The notes under the pieces were generated by a model. That model made no database searches and had not been told where the DNA came from. It saw nothing but the letters and a program-made list of their open reading frames with translations. 64,000 nucleotides of DNA. It comes from Brienomyrus brachyistius (Eukaryota; Chordata; Actinopteri; Osteoglossiformes; Mormyridae). Position 1 is the first letter of the stretch. Every line of letters begins with the position of its first letter. Position numbers and translations under genes: made by a program. The DNA lies in the NCBI RefSeq assembly GCF_023856365.1, contig NC_064548.1, positions 1,488,001-1,552,000 of the forward strand. The letters are read 5' to 3'. Below are positions 44,632 through 57,007 of the stretch, piece by piece.

Positions 44632-46474
44632 CTGAAATATATCTAACAATAAATTGTGGTATAGACTAACATCTGTGGCATTCCATTCACAATTGCACCG
44701 GGTTTTAAAATATTAAGTAAGCATGGATTTCCAAAACTTAAGCGTAATAAAAATCAAAATATTAAATGAGCAAATTATTTATTTGACTTATTTATCTATC
44801 CCAAGCGATTTAAAACCTATGAGGCTGCCACCCATTATATCTGCTCTAGAGAAATGGATTCCTATAGCCACTAGGGGAGCTCTCACCTTCTCTCAGCCCT
44901 GCTAAATTATGTTGTGCGGTCCAACAACCTTGATAATCAGTGTCAAAGGGCACTGCCATGCCTGAAATGCTTTGCTTGGAAATTAACTTAAACATGTGTT
45001 ATATTACAGGCGAAACTCCTAAAAATTAATTATATTTATTAACTGGCCTCTGAAATTAGGAACGTAAATGAACTGAACTTAATCACTATTATAAGCTTAA
45101 TTAAATTCATTTGGGGACATTGCAGTTCATTCCACCGGAAAAATAAGGTTCAATAACACATTCAAATTCACTTGGAAAAACTAAGCTTTTAAACTTAAAT
45201 CATTTGAGACAACAAATTTCCTCAAGTGTTTTGAGTAAACTCATCGCAGGGTTTACAGTGTATAGGTGAACTTTAGCTTAATTTATTTAAAATATTTTAT
45301 TTCCTAAAATTGGGTATACTTTTTTACTGCTCAGCAGACTAAGTATCTGGGCCTGTAATCCAGTGGTTGCCAGTTCATATCCAGCCTCATCTGGATAGTC
45401 ACATGTCTCTGCACCCCTTCAGCAAAGTCCTTGACTCCCAACGGGGCAGAAAATGTGCATCAGGCTTGTGTGAACAAAGACACTTACATCATGCCTGGTA
45501 TCATTTTGTATCAGATGCTGATTATGGTCCTTTAATTGGCATTGGGCAAATTATTTGCTAAATCTGGATTTCTTTTACTCATAAACAATTATAAATTTAC
45601 CCAAAATAAGTGAGTGCAAAAATGTTGCCTTAATTTGAGTAAATCATAGAGGTTATTTTTTTTAGTGCAGTAACATACTGTAAAGTAGATTATAGTAGGT
45701 GAACTGTGAAATTAACAGTAAACTACTGGGAACCAGTATTGTCAGTATTTTACAGTCAATTTACATTACAATTTTTACAGTATGAAATCGTGGATATAAC
45801 TTACAAACCATGATGCCGTGGGTGCAGCGTAAAACTGCTGACTTACACAGACCAGCCTGGAGAACCGACTGACTGATGGACTTCGGCTTTGATCTCCACC
45901 AGTTTATGCCTTGCTTCCAGTAAGCAGGCCCATTCTCTTCTCTTTTTCAATAATGTTAGCATGCCCGGGGGGGTGGGGAGGGGGGGGCAATTGACCTTGG
46001 TATTTTCCTCTTAATTGGGAGTTTTTTGTTCTGCTCCTGGTGTCATCTGGCTTTCCTTCTTTTATTCTCTCTTCAATTTTTCCATGTTTATTTATTATTT
46101 ATTTATTATTTCCATGTATAATTTATTATTCTGTATAAATGATGTAGTAATGTAATATTGTAATGTAGTAAAACACTCATGTAAATATTAGATTCAACTT
46201 TATTCTGAATACATAATGGTACCGAATACAGGAACTGAGCCAATACAGCAGACTGACAACCAAGGTGAATAATACATGAAACAGTGGAAAAGGGAACCAA
46301 AATAAAGTGATTAACCAAAATAAAATACGTTGGGGTGTCTGCTGTGAAAGGCTATAGCAAAATAATTGAAACTGAATTGAATTGTTTGCTGGTGAGGCTT
46401 TGAACAGGATGCAGGGAAAGACTCAAAGACATTTCAGATTACTAATCAAGACATTCCAGATTAGTCCTGCCTGC
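44632..46474. other. Intergenic stretch with possible tRNA-like SINE fragment
   Basis: 45335-45450 has tRNA-like elements (GCTCAGCAGACTAAG; CCAGTTCATATCC) and may be another SINE head. A poly-G patch lies at 45966-45988. No gene was found. Confidence 0.4.
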
Positions 46475-46524
46475 TGTCAGGATTGAGGGTTCACACACGA
46501 GGATCGGACGAGCCGGGCATGACA
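46475..46524 (-). repeat. Remnant solo LTR (TSD CCTGC)
   Basis: Only 50 bases remain between TGTCAGGATTG and GAGCCGGGCATGACA, but the 5-bp duplication CCTGC is exact (46470..46474 and 46525..46529). Confidence 0.75.
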
Positions 46525-46621
46525 CCTGCCTTGTGTCACCTATAAACACTTTAAATTGATTTTTTGCATTTCATTTGAATTAGGATATTTGACTTTAATT
46601 TATGATTTTTGTTTCAGCCAT

Positions 46622-46985
46622 GGGGGCGGCATGGTGGTGCAGTGGTTAGCACTGTTGCCTCACACCTCTGGGACCCGGGTTCAAGTCTATGCCTGGGTCA
46701 CATGTGTGTGGAGTTTGCATGTTCTCCCCATGTCGTCGTGGGATTTCCTCCGGGTACTCCGGTTTCCCCCCACAGTCCAAAGACATGCTGAGGCTAATTG
46801 GACTTGCTAAATTGCCCATAGGTGTGCGTGTGTGAGTGAATGGTGTGTGAGTGTGCCCTGCAATGGGCTGGCCCCCCATCCTGGGTTGTTCCCTGCCTCG
46901 TGCCCATTGCTTCCGGGATAGGCTCCAGACCCCCCACGACCCAGTAGGATAAGCAGTTTGGAAAATGGATGGATGGATGGATGGA
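46622..46985 (+). repeat. tRNA-derived SINE, complete, TSD TGTTTCAGCCAT
   Basis: A 12-bp duplication flanks it (46610..46621 and 46986..46997). Same family as 44280..44619, with a longer ATGG tail. Confidence 0.93.
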
Positions 46986-46997
46986 TGTTTCAGCCAT

Positions 46998-48435
46998 TGA
47001 TGCCAGTCATTTGACGTCTTTTTTACGATTTTTTTTTAACAATGTACTTTGAGTCCCTACTGAATATCCAAGTTCCTCACCGTAAACTCATTCACTTGTT
47101 GTAATATTCTGCCCATCATGTCCCTCCTGTCTCCTCCCTAACATGGCCCTAATGTGCCGCAACTGTTGCCCCTCGTTTGTCTTTGTATTTAAGTACCTGT
47201 TTGTCTCATCTGCCCCAGTCCAGTCACTGAAGTCTAACCTCTTCTTGCATGTGCTCTCCCCATGTTAGCTTTCCTGTTTTGACCCATCATGGTCCTGTGG
47301 TCTATTATTTATTATCCCAGGGTTTTGCAAGGTTACTATTGATGGCATGATTCGTAAATGTTGAGTCATATTTCTTATCATTCAAATTATATATATATAT
47401 CATTTTTCCATTCTTAATGGAATATTGTATATTGTCTAAAATGTAATAAAAATATGGTTTGATAACATTCTAATCCTATATTTTTTCAACCTTTACATTT
47501 TCATTTCATATGCTGTATATTTCTCATCCCCATGTATAATTGTCATTTGTGTTGATATTTTATAGTATGTGAAACTTTTCGAATATATGTTCAATGGTTT
47601 AATTACAATTTTTCTTCAGATAAAGTCTTGTGTTCATCACCTACGATTGGACGAACCGGTATCTTAAGGTCTTTGTTCTACTCCCAGTCAGTTACTTTTC
47701 AGACGCAAATGATTTTTCTAGTTATTTTGAATTACTTTAGATGGCTTCCTCGCATTGCTAGCGGCACCCTAGTTTATTAGCTTGCGCAGGGAAAAGGTGA
47801 TGAAGACGTTGTTTCTGTATGCGTTCACACAATGTCTGGGTGCTTTGAGACGGACAAATTAGGATAACCTCAAAATAACTTTAACTCAATAGAATTACAA
47901 GCTATTTTAGGAAATAAAGCCAAAGTCCCTTAATAACCGGACTTGGTTACATTACCCCTAGGTACAATTTTTTCGGTACTATGAAAAAGTCCTGCCTCTT
48001 CACAATAAACTACCAATAGCCTGCGAAGAAGATGACTGGTCCGGGTTCTTATTGGTGGACGCTCAGACAGTCTTTCATTTTGGATTTTCGAGTAAGTGCG
48101 TAGGGATTGGGAAAATATATTAGCTGCTGTTATGGAAAATTTCAACAAATTAGAATGATAAGTCGCATGTGAACTGATTATGTGAATGGATTTTTTTAGT
48201 AGTTGCGGTACCATTTCAAAACGTTTAGCAGAAATCGAATCTAAACAGTGTGTTTATTCTTGAAGACTGGTTATATGCTTTGCTCCGTTGTGGACCTCTG
48301 GTGTGTTAGCTCGTTGTTTCTAAATGTCCGCGTTATATCAACGATTAGGGAACTGTCCGCATGAAACCGTCCACATTTCCCCGACCTGTCCATAGCTCAC
48401 CTTGTCGTCCTTATTGTTTCACGGCTTATTTTGCA
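46998..48435. other. Upstream region of the interrupted gene
   Basis: 47120-47320 has LTR-like wording (GTATTTAAGTACCTGTTTGTC). Nearer the gene, 47640-48435 is mostly unique and probably contains the promoter and a non-coding first exon. A pyrimidine-rich run ending TTATTTTGCAG (48425-48435) looks like a 3' splice site just before the start codon. Confidence 0.4.
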
Positions 48436-48870
48436 GAGGCATGTTTCTCAGAATCGGTTATGGAGACCAGCCAGTCCGATGACTCTGAGTTGGCAGGACC
48501 GTTGTGGGCCATGTTGTGGTCTGTCGCGGAGGCTGCTGAGAAGCAGACACTACAGATTGGTAGAGTTGTGACGTTCGCGAACGAACCGATTCTTTTGAAC
48601 GGATCATAAACATGAACGATGGGAGCCGAGTCGCGGCTGGGGTGGAGCCGTTCTTTCTGTCGTTCTTTTTTTCCTATGCGTGTTTCACACAGATGCACAC
48701 AAATTAGCTCCGCGAGACAGAACAGTTACACGGGGAGGAGCGCACCCAGCGCAGGGGTGCTACTGCCTAACAGCATGATGATAGTTGTGCACGCATCCTT
48801 CACGTGAGTACTCCAGTGGAAAAAAACCCCTGCGTGCCTCTGTCATTGGGTATGAGCGGAGCCATGACTT

Positions 48871-51201
48871 GTGCACGCTGCTGTCACATGCTTACTTCAG
48901 TTAAAAAAAAAAAAAAAAAAAAACACGTGCGAGTGCCTCTCTGTCTCAGTGCCAACGTCAGTAATAGCGGGTCGTTCGAAGGAAGAAGACACACACGTGA
49001 CACGTCTGAAAATGAGCCAGAGGAAAAGGAGCAGCATTTGGGTGCACTTTTCTCGCGAAGAAAACAGTAAGGCTAAATGCAGCATTTGTCAAAAAGTTAT
49101 TTCATTTAAGTCTGGGTCAACAAATAATTTACACAGGCATTTGAAGACTCAACACGCAACACTGCAGGTCACAGGTCTGAGAGCAGAGCCAGACTCAGAC
49201 AACAACAGTGACGCTGATGTGTCCATTGCCTCCTCTGCCTCCAAATCAAGTGCAACTGCAGCCACAGCAGCCTCTGACCCCACTGGGCCCACCACATCGC
49301 CTGGCCAGGCACGATCAAAAAGAAAGCAGACATCCATCACTCAATATTTACCTTCTATCTTGACCCCATTAAGACAGGAGAAGATAGACGAAGAGCTGGC
49401 AAAGATGATAGCCACTGACTTCCAGCCTTTCTCAATAGTGGAGGACACAGGATTCAAAAAATATTCACAGGCGCTCAACCCCTCCTACATTCCTCCAAGT
49501 AGGAAGGCACTAGCCCAGAAGGTCATGGATATGTATGACAGGGAGACAGCATCTTTGAAGAGAAGGGTGTCAAAAGTACCAGCTGTCTGTTTAACCACAG
49601 ACTGTTGGACTTCAAGAACGACAGCATCATATATAGAGGACCTTAGTAATTTACCAGTTATTACCTATCCAGCATTGTCTATAGCTAATATATATATAAC
49701 TGAAGCAGATGTTTTGCAAAGCCTAGCTAAGCTCAAAATAAATAAATCACAGGGTCCTGATGGCATCTTACCTATAGTGTTAAAAGAGATGAGGGATATT
49801 ATTTGCCGACCCTTAACTTTACTGTTTCAAAAATCCTTATCTGAAGGTGTGGTACCTTCTGATTGGAAGCACGCCTTCATAACGCCAATTTTTAAAAAAG
49901 GGGATAGAAGTAATTTGTCTAACTATAGGCCAATCAGTCTAACTTGTATAACTGGTAAAGTTATGGAGGCTATAATCAAAGAGAAAATGGTAGATTACCT
50001 GGACTCTAATAACATTTTGCGGGATAGCCAGCATGGATTTAGGAGAGGTAGATCCTGTTTAACAAATCTGTTGGAGTTTTTTGAGGAAGCTACTCAGGAA
50101 GTTGATGATAAGAAGGCCTATGATGTCATCTACTTAGATTTCCAAAAGGCTTTTGATGTTGTCCCCCACAAGAGGCTCCTACTTAAACTCAAAGCGACAG
50201 GTATTTTAGGTACCGTAGCGACCTGGATTGATAACTGGTTAACAGATAGGAAACAGCGAGTAGTTATAAGAGGCACAATGTCACAGTGGGCTTGCGTTCA
50301 TAGTGGGGTACCGCAGGGTTCAATTTTAGGACCACTATTGTTCCTAATTTACATAAATGATATGGATACCAATATATACAGTAAACTGGTGAAATTTGCA
50401 GATGACACCAAGGTGGGTGGTGTAGCAGATACTGAATTAGTGGCTCAGCAGCTACAGCGGGATCTTGATTTAATTTGTGACTGGGCCGATACCTGGCAGA
50501 TGAAATTTAACGTCGATAAATGTAAGGTACTCCATCTAGGGAGCAGAAATATAAAGTACAGGTATTTCATGGGTGTCACTGAAATAAAGGTAGCTGATCA
50601 TGAGAAAGACCTTGGTGTGTATGTTGATGCTTCCATGTCCCATTCTCGCCAGTGTGGGGAAGCAATAAAAAAGGCCAATAGGATGTTGGGGTATATCTCC
50701 AGGTGTGTGGAGTTTAAGTCAAGGGAGGTAATGCTAAGATTATACAATTCCTTGGTGAGACCTCACCTAGAATATTGTGTGCAGGTTTGGTCACCATATC
50801 TTAAAAAGGACATTGTGGCCTTAGAAAAGGTGCAGCGTAGGGCCACAAAAATGATTCCTGGTCTTAGAGGAATGTCATACGAGGAACGGTTACTTGAGCT
50901 AAATCTGTTCAGTCTCAAGCAAAGGAGACTGAGGGGGGACATGATCCAGGTATATAAGATTCTAACAGGTTTGGATGCTGTTCAACCTAATAGTTACTTC
51001 AGCATTAGTTTAAATACACGAACTCGTGGCCATAGGTGGAAATTAGCGGGAGAACATTTCAAGCTGGATTTAAGGAAGCACTTCTTTACGCAGCCTGTAG
51101 TCAGAGTATGGAATACCCTTCCTGATAATGTAGTGCAAGCTGAATCCTTGGGTTCCTTTAAATCAGAGCTAGATAAGATTTTAACGACTCTAAGCTATTA
51201 G
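48871..51201 (+). CDS. Fused BED-finger hAT transposase N-terminus plus LINE reverse transcriptase (right copy)
   Basis: 776 codons, identical at protein level to the left copy on the other strand. The likely hAT start is 49012 (MSQRKRSSIWVHF). The hAT part ends at about 49634 (SRTTASY). The LINE part covers fingers, palm and thumb of a CR1/Jockey-type reverse transcriptase, with FADD catalytic residues at about 50398-50409, and ends at the LINE stop (51199-51201). The fused frame is one exon with no splice needed. A composite of this kind could make a DNA-binding polymerase by chance, but there is no evidence that it is expressed. Confidence 0.85.
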   Translation: MHAAVTCLLQLKKKKKKNTCECLSVSVPTSVIAGRSKEEDTHVTRLKMSQRKRSSIWVHFSREENSKAKCSICQKVISFKSGSTNNLHRHLKTQHATLQVTGLRAEPDSDNNSDADVSIASSASKSSATAATAASDPTGPTTSPGQARSKRKQTSITQYLPSILTPLRQEKIDEELAKMIATDFQPFSIVEDTGFKKYSQALNPSYIPPSRKALAQKVMDMYDRETASLKRRVSKVPAVCLTTDCWTSRTTASYIEDLSNLPVITYPALSIANIYITEADVLQSLAKLKINKSQGPDGILPIVLKEMRDIICRPLTLLFQKSLSEGVVPSDWKHAFITPIFKKGDRSNLSNYRPISLTCITGKVMEAIIKEKMVDYLDSNNILRDSQHGFRRGRSCLTNLLEFFEEATQEVDDKKAYDVIYLDFQKAFDVVPHKRLLLKLKATGILGTVATWIDNWLTDRKQRVVIRGTMSQWACVHSGVPQGSILGPLLFLIYINDMDTNIYSKLVKFADDTKVGGVADTELVAQQLQRDLDLICDWADTWQMKFNVDKCKVLHLGSRNIKYRYFMGVTEIKVADHEKDLGVYVDASMSHSRQCGEAIKKANRMLGYISRCVEFKSREVMLRLYNSLVRPHLEYCVQVWSPYLKKDIVALEKVQRRATKMIPGLRGMSYEERLLELNLFSLKQRRLRGDMIQVYKILTGLDAVQPNSYFSISLNTRTRGHRWKLAGEHFKLDLRKHFFTQPVVRVWNTLPDNVVQAESLGSFKSELDKILTTLSY

Positions 51202-51278
51202 TTTAATTCTCCCCAAGCGAGCTTGATGGGCCGAATGGCCTCCTCTCGTTTGTATAGTTCTTATGTTCTTATGTTCTT
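49635..51278 (+). mobile_element. 5'-truncated CR1-like (Jockey superfamily) LINE nested in hAT
   Basis: It enters the hAT coding sequence between the codons for TASY and MSVTC. The 3' end is CCGAATGGCCTCCTCTCGTT followed by GTTCTTATG repeats. The flanking hAT codons share TCATATAT-type text at both junctions, so the target duplication is short and hard to bound. The reverse transcriptase frame is intact, but the endonuclease is missing. Confidence 0.88.
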
Positions 51279-51918
51279 ATATGTCTGTAACCTGCCATTT
51301 TATCGAGGATTTCCGTGTGGCCTCCTGCCTCCTGGACTGCTTTGAATTCAGTGAGCGGCACACAGCAGACAACATTGCAGAACAGCTGCTTAGTGTTGCA
51401 GCAGAGTGGGGGGTGGACAAGAAAGTAGTGTGCTGCCTAACCGATAATGCGGCAAATGTTACTAAGGCTATACAAACCATTGGATGGATGCACCTACCAT
51501 GCCTGGCCCATACTATTAACCTGGTAGTAAGAGATGCCCTGCAAGCTTCAAAGCCCATCATTGATAAGGTGAAAGAGGCAGTGGAGTACTTTCACAGAAG
51601 CACCGTGGGGGCACAAAAACTGAAGGAGACTCAACTACAATTGAAGATGGAGGAGCTCCGACCGAAACAGGATTGTCCTACAAGGTGGAATTCCACCTAC
51701 TACATGTTGAAAAGCTTTATTGCCAGTAAAAATGCCATCATCTCCACCCTGGCCGTCATCAATGCACCTGTCCGCCACCTGTCCCAGGAAGAATGGACCA
51801 CAGTGCAAGAAATATGCACAATCTTGCAACCATTTGAGGAAGTCACTGTGGAACTCAGTGCAGAAAGGTATGTAACTCAGTTGCACAGCAGTATATTTCT
51901 TTAGCATGCATGCATAGA

Positions 51919-52362
51919 AAAGGTGCAGCGTAGGGCCACAAAAATGATTCCTGGTCTTAGAGGAATGTCATACGAGGAACGGTTACTTGAGCTAAATCTG
52001 TTCAGTCTCAAGCAAAGGAGACTGAGGGGGGACATGATCCAGGTATATAAGATTCTAACAGGTTTGGATGCTGTTCAACCAAATAGTTACTTCAGCATTA
52101 GTTTACATACACAAACTCGTGGCCATAGGTGGAAATTAGCGGGAGAACATTTCAAGCTGGATTTAAGGAAGCACTTCTTTATGCAGCGTGTAGTCAGAGT
52201 ATGGAATAGCCTTCCTGATAATGTAGTGCAAGCTGAATCCTTGGGTTCCTTTAAATCAGAGCTAGATAAGATTTTAACGACTCTGAGCTATTAGTTTAGT
52301 TCTCCCCAAGCGAGCTTGATGGGCCGAATGGCCGTTTGTATAGTTCTTATATTCTTATGTAC
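51919..52362 (+). mobile_element. CR1-like LINE 3' fragment in hAT transposase intron
   Basis: Same family as 49635..51278 (AAAGGTGCAGCGTAGGGCCA onwards, ending ATAGTTCTTATATTCTTATG). It matches the nested copy closely, with a few differences (for example CAGCGTGTAGTC against CAGCCTGTAGTC). The 123-codon frame 51923..52294 is its reverse-transcriptase C-terminus. A second, separate insertion into the same hAT. Confidence 0.88.
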
Positions 52363-55017
52363 CTGATAGTAAATTATGAATATTTTATACCATATTAGAA
52401 ATCTGTGTAATGCACTGGAATATATATCATTGTCAGTAGATTTCTGTAGCCTGCATGCCAATTTCCTGATACAAAATTATGGATATTTGATACCACAATA
52501 GATATCTGTTTAATACATTGTAATATTTATCATTGTTTCAGCTTTAAAATTGTAACATTAAAGTTTTTTTTTCTTTCTTTTTTCATCAGCTACTTGACAG
52601 CCTCGAAGGTCATAGTGCTGGCCAGGGGACTTCAAAGAGCCACCGCTGATTTCCGGCGAAACACTACAACAGCGGCAGCGCAAGGTGTGATTGACAGTCT
52701 GTGTGCGAGTATGTCATCGCGATTCCACAGGATTCATGCCAACCACATACTAGCAGATACTGCTGCACTTGACCCGCGTTTTAAGAGGATGGCCTTCCCT
52801 GATGGCAGAACAGCAGATGAGACGTTTCAAAGGCTGTCAACTGCAGCAGCAAGAATTAGCAGTGGCACACCCATCCAACAGCAACCAGCTGCAGAAGGAC
52901 TGGAAGGAGCAGGCAGTGGTGCTGGATCAATAGTTTGGAGCTATTTCCATGGGGAAGTAAGGGTGGCAACAATAATTCACATTTTTTTTCTCTAAAAATC
53001 TCTAGAATCTGATATCTCAGTCTAAAACTTCCACTAGCTGTAAATCCCTGCATTTAATCTGTACATACTGCACATACTGTACATATGCAAATCTACTATT
53101 GTCACTTCTAATTAAATGCTAAACTGCATTTCATTACTCTGTTCTCTTACACTGTGTAATGGCAAAAGTTGAATCTAATTTAATGTAATCTAATCACATA
53201 AAAATGGTATCTCCCATTGTTATATCTCCCACCCCTATGAGCAGGTAGCTGGAACAGTGGAAGCCAGGAATCCCACCGCCGAAGCTGTCATGGAGGTGCG
53301 AGCCTACCTGGAGGAGCCTCTTCTTCCAACACATGAGGATCCCCTCAAGTGGTGGGAGAGTCGAGCCCCTGTTTACCCCAGGCTTAGCAAGCTGATGGCC
53401 AAGAAGCTTTGTGTTGTGGCGACATCAGTTCCCTCTGAGAGAATATTCTCCAAAACTGGACAGATAATCTCAGAGAGGAGAAGTCGCCTTAAGGCCAAAA
53501 AGGTCAGAGCTCTTGTCTTCCTTAATGCAAATTTGCCCAAGGACAAGAAAGAGAGGCAGAAAAAGCCATAAAGTAAGGAACTGCTTTCTATTTATTTACA
53601 TTGCATTTTGTGTTCATTTAAAACTTGAAGGGGCTGATCTCTTATTTGCAAAGTTTACAGTAGTTATAGTAGTAATAGTGGACTGTATGTAGACATTTCC
53701 ATTTTATTTATTCTAATTTTATCTACAGTATATATATATATATATAAACTTTAAATATTTTTTATTTTCTATCAAAATGTTCTTGTGTGATAACAATGTT
53801 CTTGTGTGGAAGTGTTTGTAGTAAAAGCTATTTTGCACAGAAATTCATTGCAGCCGGCTTTGTTTTTGATATTTATTTGTGAGTAGGTATTGTATGAATA
53901 ACATAAGTCAACGTAGCTTTACACATACACACTTTGTACTAAAGGTAAATCCAAAATAGTGATGTCACTGTCTAAGCAGAGGGATGTTGTGCAACCCTAT
54001 GGAATATAGTCCACACATGACAAATGAGGTAATAATCAATATTTCAGAATAATTCAAACTCAGATATTAGTGTGTGATATCTGAGTTTTAATTATTTGAC
54101 TACAAATCTCACCACATCATTCCTCCCAGTGATTATTTCCAGGATAAACTGAGATGCCCCCAAGCTGGCTTCTTAAAACTGACTAAATATTTAAAAAGAG
54201 CCAAAAGAGCCGTTCTTTTGAACGGCTCTTTGAAAGGAACGGATCGCCAAGATCCGGATCCCCTCAAAGAGCCATAAATCCCATCACTACAGATTGGAGC
54301 CTCGGCGTGCGGGGCTACTGCTGTGGTAGACGTCCTGCAGGCGCTGGGGATTCCTGTTTCCCCGGAAACAGCTGACGAATGTGTCCGGACCCGACTACGG
54401 AGGAATGAGGCACCACTGTGGGACTACCTGCTTTCCCGTAGTGAAGCTGGTACTGCAAGAAGGTCTAGTTAACGTGATGGAACGAAATACGGAAATCCTA
54501 TTGCCTGCTAAATAAAGTTCATCCCTAGTGAGATTTTCATTCTACCATACCCAAAACTGACAATGCAAACTCAGTTTCTTTGAGTACTTGAAACTTTGTG
54601 TATGTCAGTGTGTGCAATTGTGCGTATATGCCTTATATGTTTTCATAATTCTATTTTTGTGAATATGGATGTATCCGTCCCTCCCCAGGTGCCACACACC
54701 AGCAGCTTATTGAAGGCGCTGAGCGTGCCAGTGGGGGGCAGGTTGTGGGCCGCTTATTTGCCCTCCACCCCCCTCGGCAGGTGCAGCTGGTGCCTTGGTT
54801 GGCTAGCTGGATCTCCAGAGGTGCCGTTCCTGTGGCGACTATGAACATGCAGCAGGGTGTACACAAGGGTGAGGAGATACCAGATGCCTGGCATCATCAA
54901 CTGGTGTTTGGGGTGGGGCCCAGTGCTGTGTACATGACCAACCCGCTGGATGTGGGTGAGTGTTTGTGTGGGTAAGTATGTTCAGCATCACTAGGCTACT
55001 CGCTGCACATTCAGTAG

Positions 55018-55336
55018 ACTATTCTAACAGGTCTGGTGTTGTTTAACCAAATAGTTATTAAAATATTAGTTCAAATACAACAACTTGTGACCATAGGTGG
55101 AAAGTAACGAGAGAACATTTTAAACTGGATTTGAGAAAGCACTTCTTTAAACACTGTGTAGTTAAAACATGGCATAGTTTTCCTGTTAGTGTAGTGTAAG
55201 CTGAAACCTGGGGTTCCTTTAAATAAGAGCTAGATAAGATTTTAACAACTTTAAGCTATTAGTTGAATTCTCCCTAAGTGAGCTTGATAGACCGAATGGC
55301 CTCCTCTCGTTTGTAAACTTCTTATGTTCTTATGTA
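55018..55336 (+). mobile_element. Older CR1-like LINE 3' fragment in gene intron 2
   Basis: Matches the 3' 300 bases of 49635..51278 but with many substitutions and no open frame. It ends TGGCCTCCTCTCGTTTGTAA and TTCTTATG. Its age contrasts with the near-identical copies in the hAT. Confidence 0.85.
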
Positions 55337-57007
55337 AGTGTGTTCAGTGCTGAAAACCACAAATCCGGAATGGCCAACTTTCTGTGTGAGGTCAAGATAC
55401 GCATACATTAATGAAAGGGACAGAGCTGTTAGACAACAGCACAACACAGCACATCCACATGCAAACCAAGGATGTTTATTTGTACAACTTCAGAATGAGC
55501 AAAGACCATAATAAACAAAACTGCTCAGTGAGTGAAAAGAAGCTAAATATTCTCAACTAAAGTATAAACCCTATTTCCTTATATCCCTTCTGAATACAGA
55601 AGAAGACACATAGAAAATGCCTCTCATTCCTGCAAGTTTCAGCCCAGAATATACACTTGTAAATACTGTCATCAACTAGTCAATATTGTTAGTGTCTTCA
55701 AAAGGAGGCCTTTTGGTAGCATATCAAATCCACGTACAGCCCCTGTGCCTCCAGGCAGATCAGTCACTCATACAAATACGAGTTAAGAAAAAGCACCAAA
55801 CACATATTACAAAATTTTGTAAACTGCCTGATTTAATTTTCATTCCATGTTTTGAATACATGTGTGCTCAGCTAATATGAATGTTTGCATCAAGTCACTG
55901 CAGAGCCAGCTCTAGCTATAGGCAGAATGGGCAGCTGCATAGGGCCTCTGAATTACCGGATGTTGCAGAGGAATGGAAATGATGATTCATTTTCTTAGTA
56001 AGGGGGCTTCCCAAGTAATGCTATGCCTAGAACTCCAGTAAAGGTAGAGCTGACCCCGAGCCATTTTAATTGTGTATTTATGAATGTGTTTTTTTTCTCC
56101 ACATTGTCTTAACAGTGAGTGAGGCAGTCATGCACAAACGGCTGTGCAGTGAGTCTGTGCTTCTGATTCGCCGAGAGGATGTCCTTCAAAGATGGTTGGC
56201 CAACACTCCCGCCGGCACACTGTCTGAAGTCAGTTCTCACCCACGGTGGACAGCGCTAGATGTGGAGGGTGAGGAAGAAATCAACGACTCTGTTAGTCAG
56301 TATGATTCCTAACGAGAAACTGGGTCCAGTGTGCCTTATGGTTGGAGGCCTGTAGGCCAGTATAGTCATGCATGTCTCTTTGCTCAGTTTTCTTAACACT
56401 AACAAAAAAATCACTGGTTGTGTTATTCTGTGTAAGAATAGTGTACTTGGGTTGATAATGTGTGACTCGGATGTATGGCAGTGGGTACTTATATCCTGCT
56501 TCCTGTCACATTTTTTGGTAGCCCTAATGCTCTTCTGTAGATCCTCTCACACCAAAGTCCCGGAACTTGGTCCCTGGTTGCAAGTTCCTGGGCTCTCTGA
56601 CTGGGACATATGAAAATCCTGGTCACTTTTGTGTGTCACTTTCACACCACAAGACAGGAACTGGGACCTTGATGCCAAATAAGCATGGGAGACGCAAGGA
56701 GCTTGTAGGCTAAATTTCAAACATAATTTCATACAAAACTACACTGTCACCCCAAAACAATGGAGGATGAACAAGTCGTTTATTGAGTTATTTGTTAGTT
56801 ATCGGGGATTGATCACAATCAAAATGGGACACAGACATTTATTTTTATGACCCAGCGCATGTTTTTAATCCTTATAAAATATGGCCAGTAGAGCAATCTT
56901 TTGTTTTCCACAGAATAAAAAAATCATAACGTTAATAGAGCACAATATTAGACACACGTCAGCTATTGATCAAATTTTCTGACGCAAAAATGTGGAGACG
57001 CAAGCAC

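Larger units (their letters stand above)
49012..53571 (+). pseudogene. ZBED-type hAT transposase, interrupted
   Basis: Exon segments: 49012..49634 joined to about 51281..51867 across the nested LINE, then 52590..52956, then 53245..53571. The introns have GTATGT...CAG and GTAAGG...CAG borders. The domains, in order, are the BED finger; TTDCWTSRTTASY, then VTCHFI (catalytic core after the LINE); CCLTDNAANVTKAI and CLAHTINLVV (second catalytic region); a PTRWNSTYYML motif; and the C-terminal hAT dimerisation region (LKWWESRAPVYPRLSKLM, TSVPSERIFSKTGQII, 53351-53480). Without the LINE it would be a near-complete transposase; the LINE makes it a pseudogene. Confidence 0.85.
48561..54289 (+). mobile_element. 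hAT (ZBED-type) transposon, 5729 bp, 8-bp TSD CAGATTGG
   Basis: CAGATTGG flanks both ends (48553..48560 and 54290..54297). The ends are TAGAGTTGTG and the inverted CCCATCACTA (TAGTGATGGG), an imperfect terminal repeat. Subterminal GAACG/CGTTC motifs cluster at both ends: the first 45 bases, and a hairpin of GAGCCGTTC and GAACGGCTC near 54206-54230. It encodes a three-exon transposase broken by a nested LINE, so this copy is non-autonomous and must have moved with transposase supplied elsewhere. The target is the coding exon of the gene at 48460..59754. Confidence 0.95.
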
